Part shown: in pieces, positions 1-9,387 of the stretch
Layout of the letters: each line of letters starts with the position of its first letter
Position numbering within the stretch: position 1 is the stretch's first letter
NCBI RefSeq assembly: GCF_001904725.1
Contig: NZ_MRCE01000012.1
Coordinates: 124,001 to 188,000 of the forward strand
Length of the DNA stretch: 64,000 nt
Origin: Phormidium ambiguum IAM M-71
GTDB lineage: Bacteria; Cyanobacteriota; Cyanobacteriia; Cyanobacteriales; Aerosakkonemataceae
Direction of reading: 5' to 3'
Translations under genes and position numbers: made by a program
Notes under the pieces: generated by a model
Database searches by the model: none
What the model saw: only the letters and a program-made list of their open reading frames with translations
What the model was told of the DNA's origin: nothing

Positions 1-1
1 A

Positions 2-3000
2 GAAATTCAATCAGGAATCACAGCTTTGTCATTACCTCAATTACTTACAGGCAATAATATTGGCAATGCTAATGTTGTTTCAGTGAACGAAAAAGGACAA
101 GTAATTTTGACAGGTTCTGGCATTACCCTACCAGATGCAGCAGGAACTACTATTATCTCAGGTAATGTTTCTAGTCGCAGTCAGCAGTCAGTTGGCGGAG
201 AAATTAATGTTTTAGGTTCGCGCATTGCTTTACTCAATGCAAATATCGATGCTTCTGGTGTAAACGGTGGCGGCAATATTTTGATTGGGGGAAATCGTTC
301 TGGACTCGGCCCTTTGCCCAATGCACAATATACTTTTATTAGTCCTGATTCTGTTGTTTCTGCGGATGCTTTGCAAATAGGCAATGGCGGTAAAATTATT
401 GTCTTTGCAGAAGATACAACGCAAGTTTACGGTAATTTGACGGCGCGGGGTGGGTTGCTGGGAGGAAATGGCGGATTTATCGAGACAAGTGGTTTGCGAT
501 CGCTTACAATCACCACAACCCCCAATGTCGGCGCAACAGCAGGTTTAGGCGGCGAATGGTTAATTGACCCTTACAATATCACCATTGTTGCCGGAAATGG
601 TAACACCAACATTAAGGACAAATCGCCCTTTGAATCATCTGGTGATAATGCACAATTAGGTATTGATTTAATTACCGCAGCACTAAGTTCTGGCGATGTA
701 ACTATCTCCACAAGTGCTAGTGATACACAAGTTGGTGGTACGCAAGCTGGAGATATTAACTTCTTTACACCGTTAACATTTAATTTAACAACTGAAAGAA
801 CCCTGACACTGGATGCACATAACAGTATTTCCATTTTCCAACCAATTCAGGGAACAGCAGGTAGCGCCCCTTTGAACCTTGTTTTTAACGCCAATAAGGG
901 GAATTTAACAGGAGATACAGGCAGAGTTGGTATTTTTAATTCAATTAATACTTTGGGCGGTAATCTTACAATCAATGGTAGTGGAATTTTATTGGAAAAC
1001 AAACCATCTTTAAATTTAGGTGGTGGCGATCTTAATTTAACAGCTGTAGGATCTAGTTCAACTTCAGCCCCCATTCTTCATATTAAAACTGGTACTGAGA
1101 TTGATACAGGTGGAGGAAGCATTACTATTACCAGTAAAGTTACCTCTGGCAATGCTATGGCAATCTCAATTGATAAAACTAATTTAATTGTTAAAGGTAA
1201 TGGAAATATTACAATTAATGGAAATAGTGAAAAAAGTCCTGGCGTTTTTATCACAGGAAATCAACTTACTGTTGAGAATGGAACTATTGAAATTAATGGT
1301 AGTGGTAGACCTGATGGACAGGGTATTTTACTCAATGGTGCTACTAAATTAACTGCAACAGGTAATGGAAAAATTAACCTTAACGTTGGTGAAGGTCGGG
1401 GTCGTTTAACGATCGGTGATTTTAGCGAATTAAAAGCTAATGAAGGTGAAATCAATCTTACAGGTAGCGGTGGCATTTTCCTTAATAATAACAGTAGTAT
1501 TCAATCTAATACTGGTACTATAACCCTAAAAAATTCCGATATTATTTATATTAATACTGGCAGCAATATTCAATCTCTAAATGGTCAGATTAATCTGATT
1601 AGCGATAGCGACTTTTTTCTTACTGATGGTAGTATTCAGTCAGGAAATGCTCAAATTAATTTGAGTAGCAAGGGTTTCATTTTTTTCGATAATAGCAATT
1701 TCCAATCTACTAGCGGTGGAATAACACTTACCAGTAATGATTTTGTGCTACTCAATAATGGTAGTAGTCTTAAATCTACTACAGGTGCTATTAGTGTTAC
1801 AGGTAATAATGGTGTTGTAGTCAATTCTAACAGCAGTATTGAATCTAATGATGGTAATATAACACTTGTTGGTCTTTTTAATGGCATTTATATCTATGAC
1901 AACAGCAGCCTGCAATCTACCAACAGTGATATTAATTTAACTGGCATTGAAGTAGAATTTAGTAACAGTAATCTTAATCCCATTCCTGGTAGTGGAAATC
2001 TCATTTTGGCGGCTGATGAAATAAATATGATTGGCACCAGTAAAATTAAGGGAACGGGTGCAATAACATTAAAATCACTAAATACTAATTCAAATATTAG
2101 TATAGGAGGAAATACTTCAAATAGCGACTTAAATCTTGATGATTCTGACCTTGCTACTTTACAAAATGGGTTCGCAAAAATTATTATTGGCAGCCCTGAA
2201 AATACTGGCACAATTACACTCAATGATACCGCTACTTTTAACGCACCAGTTAATATTGCTGGTGGTTCAACTTTAATCGGCCCGAATCGTGATACAACTT
2301 GGACAATTACAGGTAAAAATTCAGTAAGTATTAGCGGTTATCCTAATGGGTTAACTGCTAATAATATTCAAAATATTAAAGGGGGAACTTTCAATGATAA
2401 TTTTATTTTTAATGATAAGGCAAATTGGGCAGGGAAAATTGATGGTGAGGCAGGAATAGATAGTTTAGATTATTCGGCTTTTACCACTGATTTAACTGTG
2501 GATTTGGCAACTTTAAGTGCAACAGGTATTGAAACAATTATTGGGACAAAAAACGCAACTAGTACTCTAATTGGTGCAAATACAAACAACACTTGGAATA
2601 TCACAGAAACCAACAACGGAACACTTAACAGTACACTCACTACACTCACTTTTACCAATTTCCAAAACCTAGTAGGGGGAAGTCTAGACGATAGTTTTGT
2701 TTTTAATGATGGGGTAAACTGGGGAGGGAAAATTGGCGGAAATCAGGGAATAGATAGTTTAGATTATTCGGCTTTTACCACTGATTTAACTGTAAATTTA
2801 GCTGTTTTAAATGCAGCAGGTATTGAAACAATTATTGGCACAAATAATGCAACTAGCACTCTGATTGGTATAAATACAAATAACACTTGGAATCTGACAG
2901 GAAGCAACAACGGTACGCTGAACGGTACGCTGACTTTTAGAAATTTTCAAAATTTGGTAGGTGGAACGTTAGATGATAGTTTTACTTTTAATGATGGGGT

Positions 3001-6000
3001 AAATCGGGGAGGAAAGATTGATGGTAATGATGGAATAGATAGTTTAGATTATTCGGCTTTTACCACTGAATTAACTATAGATGTAGGCGCTTTAGGTGCC
3101 ACCAATGTTGAAACAATTATTGGCACAAATAATGCAACTAGCACTCTGATTGGCACAAACATAAATAATACTTGGAATCTGACGGGAACTAATCAGGGAA
3201 TTCTGAATGGTACGCTGACTTTCAGAAATTTCTCAAATCTGTTAGGTGGAACGTTAGAGGATATTTTTGTTTTTAATGATGGAGTGAACTGGGGCGGCAA
3301 AATTGATGCTAATGCTGGAATAGATGTTTTAGATTATTCGGCTTTTACAACTGACTTAACTGTAAATTTAACTGATTTGGTGGCAACAGGTATTGAAACG
3401 ATTATTGGAACGAATAATGCAACTAGCACTCTGATTGGTGTCAACACAAATAATACTTGGAATCTCACAGGAACTAATCAGGGAACTCTGAATGGTACAT
3501 TGAGTTTTAGAAACTTCCGAAGTTTGATAGGTGGAACGCTAGATGATAGTTTTATTTTTAATGATGGGGTGAACTGGGGAGGAAAGATTGACGGAAATGA
3601 GGGAATAGATGTTTTAGATTATTCGGCTTTTACGACTGATTTAATTGTAGATTTAGACACTTTGGGGGCGACAAGTATTGAAACGATTATTGGTACAGTA
3701 AAGGCAACGAGTACGTTGATTAGCAGTAATACAAATAATACTTGGAATTTGACTGGAACGAACAGTGGCAATCTGAATAATACGCTGACTTTTCGGCAAT
3801 TCCAAAACTTGACGGGAGGGAATGAAGCTGATACTTTTATTTTTAATGCCGAAGCTAGTATTAGTGGAAATATTGATGGTGGTGCTGGTATATTGACGCT
3901 AATGGGAGATGAAATTGATTTTTCGGGAAGTGTTTCGGGAACTGGAGATTTAAAAATTGAACCGTTAACAGTTAATCGAGAAATTAGAGTAGGGGGAACA
4001 GATAGTGCCAATAATAGCGTTCTTAATTTAACTAGTGCGGAGTTGAGTTTGCTGCAAAATGGTTTTCGCTCTATTAGTATTGGCGGAACGAATACTAATG
4101 GTACAATAACTTTAGCAGGTGATGGAACTTTTTTAGATCCAATAAGTTTACAAACTCTTGGTATCATTGCTTATCAAAATGGTACTCTTAGAGGTGCTGA
4201 TGATGCCACTATTACTTTAACTGCGAAGGGAGATATTACTACAGGTAATATTATTAATTCGGGTCGTCAAATTTCGATCGCTAGTCAACAAGGACAAATT
4301 GATACGAAAGCTGGAACTATTGATACCAATTCGGTGACTGGTGATGGAGGTGCGATCGCTCTTTCCACTTCCGGTAACATTATTACTAGCAACCTTAACT
4401 CTAGTTCTACTACTAACAAAGGCGGAAATATTACTGTTACCTCCACAACCGGAAGCATTACTACAAATAACATCAATTCATCTGGAATTACTAGCGGCGG
4501 TAATATTGTTGTTCAAGCTCAAACGGCCATTAAAACGGGTGAAATTAATTCTAGTGCAACGATCGGAAATGGTGGCAATGTTACCCTCGATCCGATCGGA
4601 GATATTGAGGTAAGCTTTATCAATGCCCAAGGTGGAACTAATGGGAAAGGTGGAGATGTATTTATTGAATCCACAGGCGGTTTTTTTCGCGCTACTAATT
4701 CATTTCCTACTACTTTATCTCCCACCGGAAATGCTAGTATTTCCACAGCTGGTGGTTTAGGGGGAGGTTCGATTACCATTCGCCACGCCGGAGGAGATGA
4801 AACATCTCCCATTCAAGCATTTGTCATTGGAAGTCAAACTCCTAATGGTACTCAAGAGGCAATTACTACAGGAACATCTACTCTCTTTCCCGGTGAATCT
4901 TTTCCGCGTGCCTTCAGTTTAGGCAATATTGCTTTAGTAACTGACGGCTTAGTACCACAACCGCCACCGCCAGAAACGCAACCCCAACCAGAACCACAGC
5001 CACAACCCCAGCCGCAATCACAACTGCAACCGCAGCCAGAACCTCAACCGCAGTCAGAACCTCAACCACAGCCAGAACCTCAACCGCAGCCAGAACCTCA
5101 ACCACAGCCAGAACCTCAACCACAGCCAGAACCTCAACCACAGCCACAACTGCAACCGCAGCCAGAACCTCAACCACAGCCAGAACCTCAACCACAGCCA
5201 CAACTGCAACCGCAGCCAGAACCTCAACCACAGCCAGAACCTCAACCACAGCCACAACTGCAACCGCAGCCACAGCCACAACTGCAACCGCAGCCGCAAC
5301 CGCAGCCACAACTGCAACCGCAGCCGCAACCGCAGCCACAGCCACAACTGCAACCGCAGCCGCAACCGCAGCCACAACCACAACCGCAACCACAGCCGCA
5401 GCCACAACCGCAACCACAACCACAGCCACCACAATCGCCCACTTCACAGCGAGAGGATGTTAGTAATGGGGAATTGATGGCGCAGAACAATCCCCCAGTT
5501 CAATCTCAAACTAGGGATATTGTTCCTGTGCAAATTGATACTTCTATCGCCGCAATTGAAGAGGTGTTGACGCGGGAATTTGAGAGTTATTTTGAACGAT
5601 CGCCCTCTACTTCCATTGCCACTATTGCACAAATTCAGCAAAGATTGCGGCAAACGGAACAGGAAACCGGAGTGAAATCGGCATTGGTTTACATGGTATT
5701 TGGACGTGAAAAGTTGGGAACAAATGCGGTTTTACTCTGTCCGCCATCGGGATATGGAGTAACAATAGAGGAAAATCAAAGATTTCAACGGTCATTGTGC
5801 GATCGATCTCCTAACGATCCGCTACAAATTATAGTAGTAACAGCCAGCAGTCAACCGATTAACTTACAAATTCCCGCAGCTAAGCGCCAACAAGTGCAAG
5901 CATTAGTAACAGAAATGCGTGCGGAAGTAACAAATCCCCATCGAACCCGCACCACCAGTTATTTAGCCTCAGCGCAAAAACTCTACAATCTGCTAATTAC

Positions 6001-6853
6001 TCCGATTCAACCAACTTTGCGATCGCAAGGAATTGAAAATTTGGTGTTCATTCCAGATGTAGGTTTGCGATCTTTACCATTTGCCGCACTTCACGACGGT
6101 CAAAAGTTTCTGATCGAGCAATATAGTTTAGCTTTGATTCCTAGTTTCAGTTTAAGTGAACCTGAATACATTAACTTGAAACAAGCCAAAGTTTTGGGAA
6201 TGGGCGCTTCGCAATTTCGTGAGCAAGCCCCTTTACCTTTCGTACCTTTGGAGTTAGAAAATATTACTTCTAAATTAGGACAAAGTAAAGTCTTTCTCAA
6301 TGAGAATTTTACACTAAATAATCTCAAAATACAACGCAATCAGCAAAGTTTTGAAATTGTTCATTTGGCAACTCATGCGGAATTTCAAACAGGTTTACCT
6401 AATAATTCTTATATTCAGCTTTGGGATACTCGCTTGCAATTTCCGCAGATGCAACAGTTAAACTGGAAAGACCCGCCTGTGGAGTTATTGGTGCTTTCTG
6501 CTTGCCGCACTGCTTTGGGAGATGAACAAGCAGAATTAGGATTTGCCGGATTGGGTGTGCAAGCAGGTGTGCGATCGGCCCTAGCAAGTTTGTGGTATGC
6601 CAATGATAAAGGTACTTTGGGACTCATGGTGAAATTTTACCAGCACTTGCAGCAAGCGTCGATTCGGGCTGAAGCTCTCAGGCAAGCTCAAATTGCTTTA
6701 CTCAGAGGTCAAGTGAAGATAGAAGGGGGAAAATTACATATATCTGAAGAAGGGACAACAATATTACTCCCTCAATTAGTTAAAACCGCAGATACAGATT
6801 TTTCTCACCCTTATTATTGGGCAGCTTTTGCACTTATTGGTAATCCTTGGTAA
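2..6853 (+). CDS. Giant secreted haemagglutinin-like adhesin with C-terminal CHAT protease domain (5' end outside window)
   Basis: The frame is open from base 2 with no stop, so the start and the expected N-terminal two-partner-secretion domain lie upstream; the TTG at 26 is not a real start. Order, numbered from base 26: a long Gly/Asn/Thr/Ser-rich beta-helical passenger; about five tandem 95-98 residue repeats (roughly 790-1270); a Pro-Gln-Glu linker (about 1645-1800); then a caspase-like CHAT domain to the end. The CHAT dyad is visible as His2117 in HLATHAEF and Cys2160 in LSACRTALG. CHAT domains are cysteine peptidases of the caspase/separase clan; similar haemagglutinin-CHAT architectures are common in cyanobacteria. 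The passenger should be exported by a TpsB partner, not seen here. Whether the CHAT end is secreted or released is unknown. Confidence 0.85.
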   Translation, partial: EIQSGITALSLPQLLTGNNIGNANVVSVNEKGQVILTGSGITLPDAAGTTIISGNVSSRSQQSVGGEINVLGSRIALLNANIDASGVNGGGNILIGGNRSGLGPLPNAQYTFISPDSVVSADALQIGNGGKIIVFAEDTTQVYGNLTARGGLLGGNGGFIETSGLRSLTITTTPNVGATAGLGGEWLIDPYNITIVAGNGNTNIKDKSPFESSGDNAQLGIDLITAALSSGDVTISTSASDTQVGGTQAGDINFFTPLTFNLTTERTLTLDAHNSISIFQPIQGTAGSAPLNLVFNANKGNLTGDTGRVGIFNSINTLGGNLTINGSGILLENKPSLNLGGGDLNLTAVGSSSTSAPILHIKTGTEIDTGGGSITITSKVTSGNAMAISIDKTNLIVKGNGNITINGNSEKSPGVFITGNQLTVENGTIEINGSGRPDGQGILLNGATKLTATGNGKINLNVGEGRGRLTIGDFSELKANEGEINLTGSGGIFLNNNSSIQSNTGTITLKNSDIIYINTGSNIQSLNGQINLISDSDFFLTDGSIQSGNAQINLSSKGFIFFDNSNFQSTSGGITLTSNDFVLLNNGSSLKSTTGAISVTGNNGVVVNSNSSIESNDGNITLVGLFNGIYIYDNSSLQSTNSDINLTGIEVEFSNSNLNPIPGSGNLILAADEINMIGTSKIKGTGAITLKSLNTNSNISIGGNTSNSDLNLDDSDLATLQNGFAKIIIGSPENTGTITLNDTATFNAPVNIAGGSTLIGPNRDTTWTITGKNSVSISGYPNGLTANNIQNIKGGTFNDNFIFNDKANWAGKIDGEAGIDSLDYSAFTTDLTVDLATLSATGIETIIGTKNATSTLIGANTNNTWNITETNNGTLNSTLTTLTFTNFQNLVGGSLDDSFVFNDGVNWGGKIGGNQGIDSLDYSAFTTDLTVNLAVLNAAGIETIIGTNNATSTLIGINTNNTWNLTGSNNGTLNGTLTFRNFQNLVGGTLDDSFTFNDGVNRGGKIDGNDGIDSLDYSAFTTELTIDVGALGATNVETIIGTNNATSTLIGTNINNTWNLTGTNQGILNGTLTFRNFSNLLGGTLEDIFVFNDGVNWGGKIDANAGIDVLDYSAFTTDLTVNLTDLVATGIETIIGTNNATSTLIGVNTNNTWNLTGTNQGTLNGTLSFRNFRSLIGGTLDDSFIFNDGVNWGGKIDGNEGIDVLDYSAFTTDLIVDLDTLGATSIETIIGTVKATSTLISSNTNNTWNLTGTNSGNLNNTLTFRQFQNLTGGNEADTFIFNAEASISGNIDGGAGILTLMGDEIDFSGSVSGTGDLKIEPLTVNREIRVGGTDSANNSVLNLTSAELSLLQNGFRSISIGGTNTNGTITLAGDGTFLDPISLQTLGIIAYQNGTLRGADDATITLTAKGDITTGNIINSGRQISIASQQGQIDTKAGTIDTNSVTGDGGAIALSTSGNIITSNLNSSSTTNKGGNITVTSTTGSITTNNINSSGITSGGNIVVQAQTAIKTGEINSSATIGNGGNVTLDPIGDIEVSFINAQGGTNGKGGDVFIESTGGFFRATNSFPTTLSPTGNASISTAGGLGGGSITIRHAGGDETSPIQAFVIGSQTPNGTQEAITTGTSTLFPGESFPRAFSLGNIALVTDGLVPQPPPPETQPQPEPQPQPQPQSQLQPQPEPQPQSEPQPQPEPQPQPEPQPQPEPQPQPEPQPQPQLQPQPEPQPQPEPQPQPQLQPQPEPQPQPEPQPQPQLQPQPQPQLQPQPQPQPQLQPQPQPQPQPQLQPQPQPQPQPQPQPQPQPQPQPQPQPPQSPTSQREDVSNGELMAQNNPPVQSQTRDIVPVQIDTSIAAIEEVLTREFESYFERSPSTSIATIAQIQQRLRQTEQETGVKSALVYMVFGREKLGTNAVLLCPPSGYGVTIEENQRFQRSLCDRSPNDPLQIIVVTASSQPINLQIPAAKRQQVQALVTEMRAEVTNPHRTRTTSYLASAQKLYNLLITPIQPTLRSQGIENLVFIPDVGLRSLPFAALHDGQKFLIEQYSLALIPSFSLSEPEYINLKQAKVLGMGASQFREQAPLPFVPLELENITSKLGQSKVFLNENFTLNNLKIQRNQQSFEIVHLATHAEFQTGLPNNSYIQLWDTRLQFPQMQQLNWKDPPVELLVLSACRTALGDEQAELGFAGLGVQAGVRSALASLWYANDKGTLGLMVKFYQHLQQASIRAEALRQAQIALLRGQVKIEGGKLHISEEGTTILLPQLVKTADTDFSHPYYWAAFALIGNPW
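2400..3840 (+). repeat. Five tandem 285-294 bp coding repeats in the adhesin
   Basis: The anchor TATTCGGCTTTTAC recurs at 2471, 2765, 3050, 3335 and 3620, giving periods of 294, 285, 285 and 285 bp. Each unit encodes a block containing FVFNDGVNWGGKI, LDYSAFTTDLTV and IETIIGTNNATSTLIG. The central units are nearly identical at the DNA level, which suggests recent duplication or gene conversion. The domain itself resembles repeats found in cyanobacterial surface proteins; its ligand is unknown. Confidence 0.9.
4955..5430 (+). repeat. Pro-Gln-Glu low-complexity linker repeat
   Basis: Short units built from CAGCCA and CAACCG codons encode runs of QPQPEPQPQP type, about 155 residues long. The stretch joins the beta-helical passenger to the CHAT domain and is probably an extended, wall- or sheath-spanning stalk. 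The codon repeats leave long open frames on the opposite strand that have no independent support as genes. Confidence 0.9.
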
Positions 6854-6891
6854 TCTCGATCAATTATTACTTAGATGTCACACATTATTAT

Positions 6892-8532
6892 ATGTTAATT
6901 CTTCATCCTCTTAATGATTTCCTTCCCAACAACTTTACTGTCAGTGACTCATCTATTAATTATTGGTATCAAGGATATTGTCCCCAAACTGGCGATTTAT
7001 TGAAGTTACCGCGCACGCCTTTAGCGGAAGCGATCGCAAATAGTTTAATGCAGCAAATGAAGATAGACGATCGCTTTTCTCGTGAAGGCAAAATGTATGG
7101 CATATTAATTGTAGAATTACCCAATAAAGAATTAGGAATTTTAAAAGCTTTTTCTGGATTGCTTAATGGTTTTAGTGTGGTGGAAGGTTGGGTGCCGCCA
7201 ATTCCGGGAAGAGAGGAATTAGTATCAGAAGAAAGTCGCACTTTAGAACAATTGGAAGCGATTAAAAATGAATTAATTAGACTGAAGCAATTCCCCGAAA
7301 GAGCAGAGTATGAAAGGCTGTTGCGGGAGTTTGAGGGAAAGTTGCATGAAATTAGCGATCGCCACCAACATTCTAAACAACAACGCCAAGAAAAACGCCA
7401 ACTTCTCTGTCAAACTCTCACCGGAGAAGCACTCAATCAAGCTTTAGAAGAACTGAATCAGCAAAGTCGTTTAGAAGGAATTGAAAAACGACAACTTAAA
7501 CGCCAAAGAGATGCTATATTACAACCAATTAAACAGTTAATCGCTCGATCAGATACCCAAATTCGAGAATTAAAAAAACAGCGTCAAGAATTATCTCGTC
7601 AGTTACAAACCCAAATGCACGCTGTCTATTCATTAACTAATTTTTCCGGTAAATCCCTCACTTTACAACAATTAATGCCCGCAGGTTTACCGACTGGAAC
7701 GGGGGATTGTTGCGCCCCCAAACTGTTACATTATGCAGCAACGCATAATCTAAAACCTTTGGCAATGGCTGAGTTTTGGTGGGGAAAAAGTTCGGTTAAT
7801 GGCGATAAAATTGCTGGAGAATTTTATGAAGCTTGTGTAGAACGTTGTCAGCCAATCATGGGGTTTTTGCTATCGGGAATGACTCCCGGAAAACCCAGGG
7901 AAAAAATTGATATTCTTTACGAAGATGAATGGTTAATTGCAGTAAATAAACCTGCGGGATTACTTTCTGTACCGGGACGTTACAGCTATAACCAAGATAG
8001 CGTTGTTAGTCGGTTGCGTCAACTTTTACTAGATGGAAAAATGCTGACTGCTGTGCATCGTTTAGATCGGGAAACTTCGGGAATTTTGTTGTTAGCACGT
8101 CACCAGGAAACTTATCGCCAACTAAGTCAACAGTTTGCCCAAAGACAAGTGCGGAAAGTTTATGAAGCTGTGCTTTCTGGAGTTTTGTTAATTGACAAAG
8201 GTGCGATCGAGTTACCGCTTTGGGGAAATCCAGAAAATCGCCCGTTGCAAACAGTTAATTGGCAATTTGGTAAACCGAGTTTAACTCATTTTCAAGTGAT
8301 TTCTAGGGAGGGGAATTATACTCGCGTTGAGTTTTTTCCAGTAACAGGACGTACTCATCAAATCAGGGTTCATGCTGCTGATTCTCAAGGATTGGGAATG
8401 GTGATTTTAGGCGATCGACTTTATGGCTGTAATGCTAATGTCGATCGCTTACATTTACACGCCAAAGAAATTTGTTTTCAGCATCCCCATTTAAGAGAAA
8501 GTTTAACTATTCAAGCAAAAACTCCCTTTTAA
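6892..8532 (+). CDS. RluA-family RNA pseudouridine synthase with N-terminal coiled-coil extension
   Basis: Isomerises uridine to pseudouridine in rRNA or tRNA. The C-terminal half carries the RluA motifs: INxxP-like VNKPAGLLSVPG, then HRLDRETSG with catalytic Asp392, and GRTHQIRVH. The first 340 residues form an extension with a Glu/Arg/Gln-rich coiled coil (about 115-250) instead of an S4 domain; long RluA proteins of this layout occur in cyanobacteria and other bacteria. The ATG at 6892 is preferred over the TTG at 6847 because the latter would overlap the upstream stop and adds residues unlike the family. The target nucleotide cannot be told from sequence. Confidence 0.88.
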   Translation: MLILHPLNDFLPNNFTVSDSSINYWYQGYCPQTGDLLKLPRTPLAEAIANSLMQQMKIDDRFSREGKMYGILIVELPNKELGILKAFSGLLNGFSVVEGWVPPIPGREELVSEESRTLEQLEAIKNELIRLKQFPERAEYERLLREFEGKLHEISDRHQHSKQQRQEKRQLLCQTLTGEALNQALEELNQQSRLEGIEKRQLKRQRDAILQPIKQLIARSDTQIRELKKQRQELSRQLQTQMHAVYSLTNFSGKSLTLQQLMPAGLPTGTGDCCAPKLLHYAATHNLKPLAMAEFWWGKSSVNGDKIAGEFYEACVERCQPIMGFLLSGMTPGKPREKIDILYEDEWLIAVNKPAGLLSVPGRYSYNQDSVVSRLRQLLLDGKMLTAVHRLDRETSGILLLARHQETYRQLSQQFAQRQVRKVYEAVLSGVLLIDKGAIELPLWGNPENRPLQTVNWQFGKPSLTHFQVISREGNYTRVEFFPVTGRTHQIRVHAADSQGLGMVILGDRLYGCNANVDRLHLHAKEICFQHPHLRESLTIQAKTPF

Positions 8533-8543
8533 AATCCAATCCC

Positions 8544-9332
8544 CTAGCTAATTTCCCTGGGATTTCTAATTTTTTTAAAGATGATTAGTACGATTAAAGC
8601 GATCGCACTTACAATCGCAGTAATCCAAATTACAGGGTTATCAAAATGACGCAATGCAATTGCTACATAAGCCCAAACAAACACTAAAGTAAAAGCAACA
8701 TCACTTCTTTGGATGGCAACAATGGCAGCAATAACTGTACCAATAATCAGCATAATTGCTGTCCATCCAGTATCATTAATACCCCAAGCATCCCAACCAG
8801 AAATGTAAAGTGCTGAGGCAACATTCACAATTGTGGCGACAGAAATCCAAGCGAGGTAAATACTAAAGGGAATTTGGGCAAACCATCTTCTTTCCCGCGA
8901 TACGGAAGCTCTGCTATTTCTTAATAGTAAATTAATTCTAATTAATGGCAACAGAATCACTAACATCGCTACTACGGAAGGCCAAAATAATTGCAAGGTA
9001 AACAAATATACCCAAAAAATTTGTGCCAAACTCGCAAGAATTACTAAAGCATTAACTTGTTGGATAATAGCTCTACCGCGTTGAGAAGGACGAAATTGGT
9101 AAATACTGTAGGCAATTAATCCTAAATAAATTAATCCCCAAATTGCAAAGGCATAATTGGCGGGAATTATCAGTACACCTTGTAAAATAGTGTTAGCAAT
9201 TTCACCAATATTTCTGCCTCCGGGGGGGAAGAAGTTTGATAAACTATTAACAATTAAGGTGGCGAAGATGGCGATTATAGTTGCGATCGACAACCCCAAC
9301 CCGGAATTAGATTCTTGTGTTGATGTGTTCAT
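8544..9332 (-). CDS. TspO/MBR-family tryptophan-rich sensory protein homologue
   Basis: A 262-residue polytopic membrane protein with about seven hydrophobic segments. The pattern YAFAIWGLIYLGL followed by PFSIYLAWISVATIVN matches the distant TspO/MBR branch annotated as tryptophan-rich sensory protein. TspO proteins bind tetrapyrroles and affect stress responses; this longer form (family core is about 160 residues) has no assigned ligand. It converges on the pseudouridine synthase with an 11-bp gap and is divergent from the ABC exporter gene starting at 9388. Confidence 0.7.
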   Translation of the reverse strand: MNTSTQESNSGLGLSIATIIAIFATLIVNSLSNFFPPGGRNIGEIANTILQGVLIIPANYAFAIWGLIYLGLIAYSIYQFRPSQRGRAIIQQVNALVILASLAQIFWVYLFTLQLFWPSVVAMLVILLPLIRINLLLRNSRASVSRERRWFAQIPFSIYLAWISVATIVNVASALYISGWDAWGINDTGWTAIMLIIGTVIAAIVAIQRSDVAFTLVFVWAYVAIALRHFDNPVIWITAIVSAIALIVLIIFKKIRNPREIS

Positions 9333-9387
9333 AAGTTTGATTTACTAATTAAACTATAAATATTTAAGCTTATAAAGGTGAATTCCA

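Noticed and set aside
2400-3840. CRISPR or satellite array
   Set aside because: The 285-bp periodic sequence is continuous coding repeat of the adhesin with no unique spacers.
4955-5430. CRISPR-like short repeats
   Set aside because: The units are very short, have no spacers, lie in frame within a gene and are simple codon repeats.
4914-5490. Long open frames on the minus strand opposite the PQE repeat
   Set aside because: They are by-products of CAG/CCA-type codon repeats (polyLeu/Trp or polyVal/Ala frames) without starts, ribosome sites or domain content.
8544-9348. Plus-strand open frame near 9157-9348 within the TspO-like gene
   Set aside because: It lies antisense to a conserved membrane protein and has no recognisable sequence.
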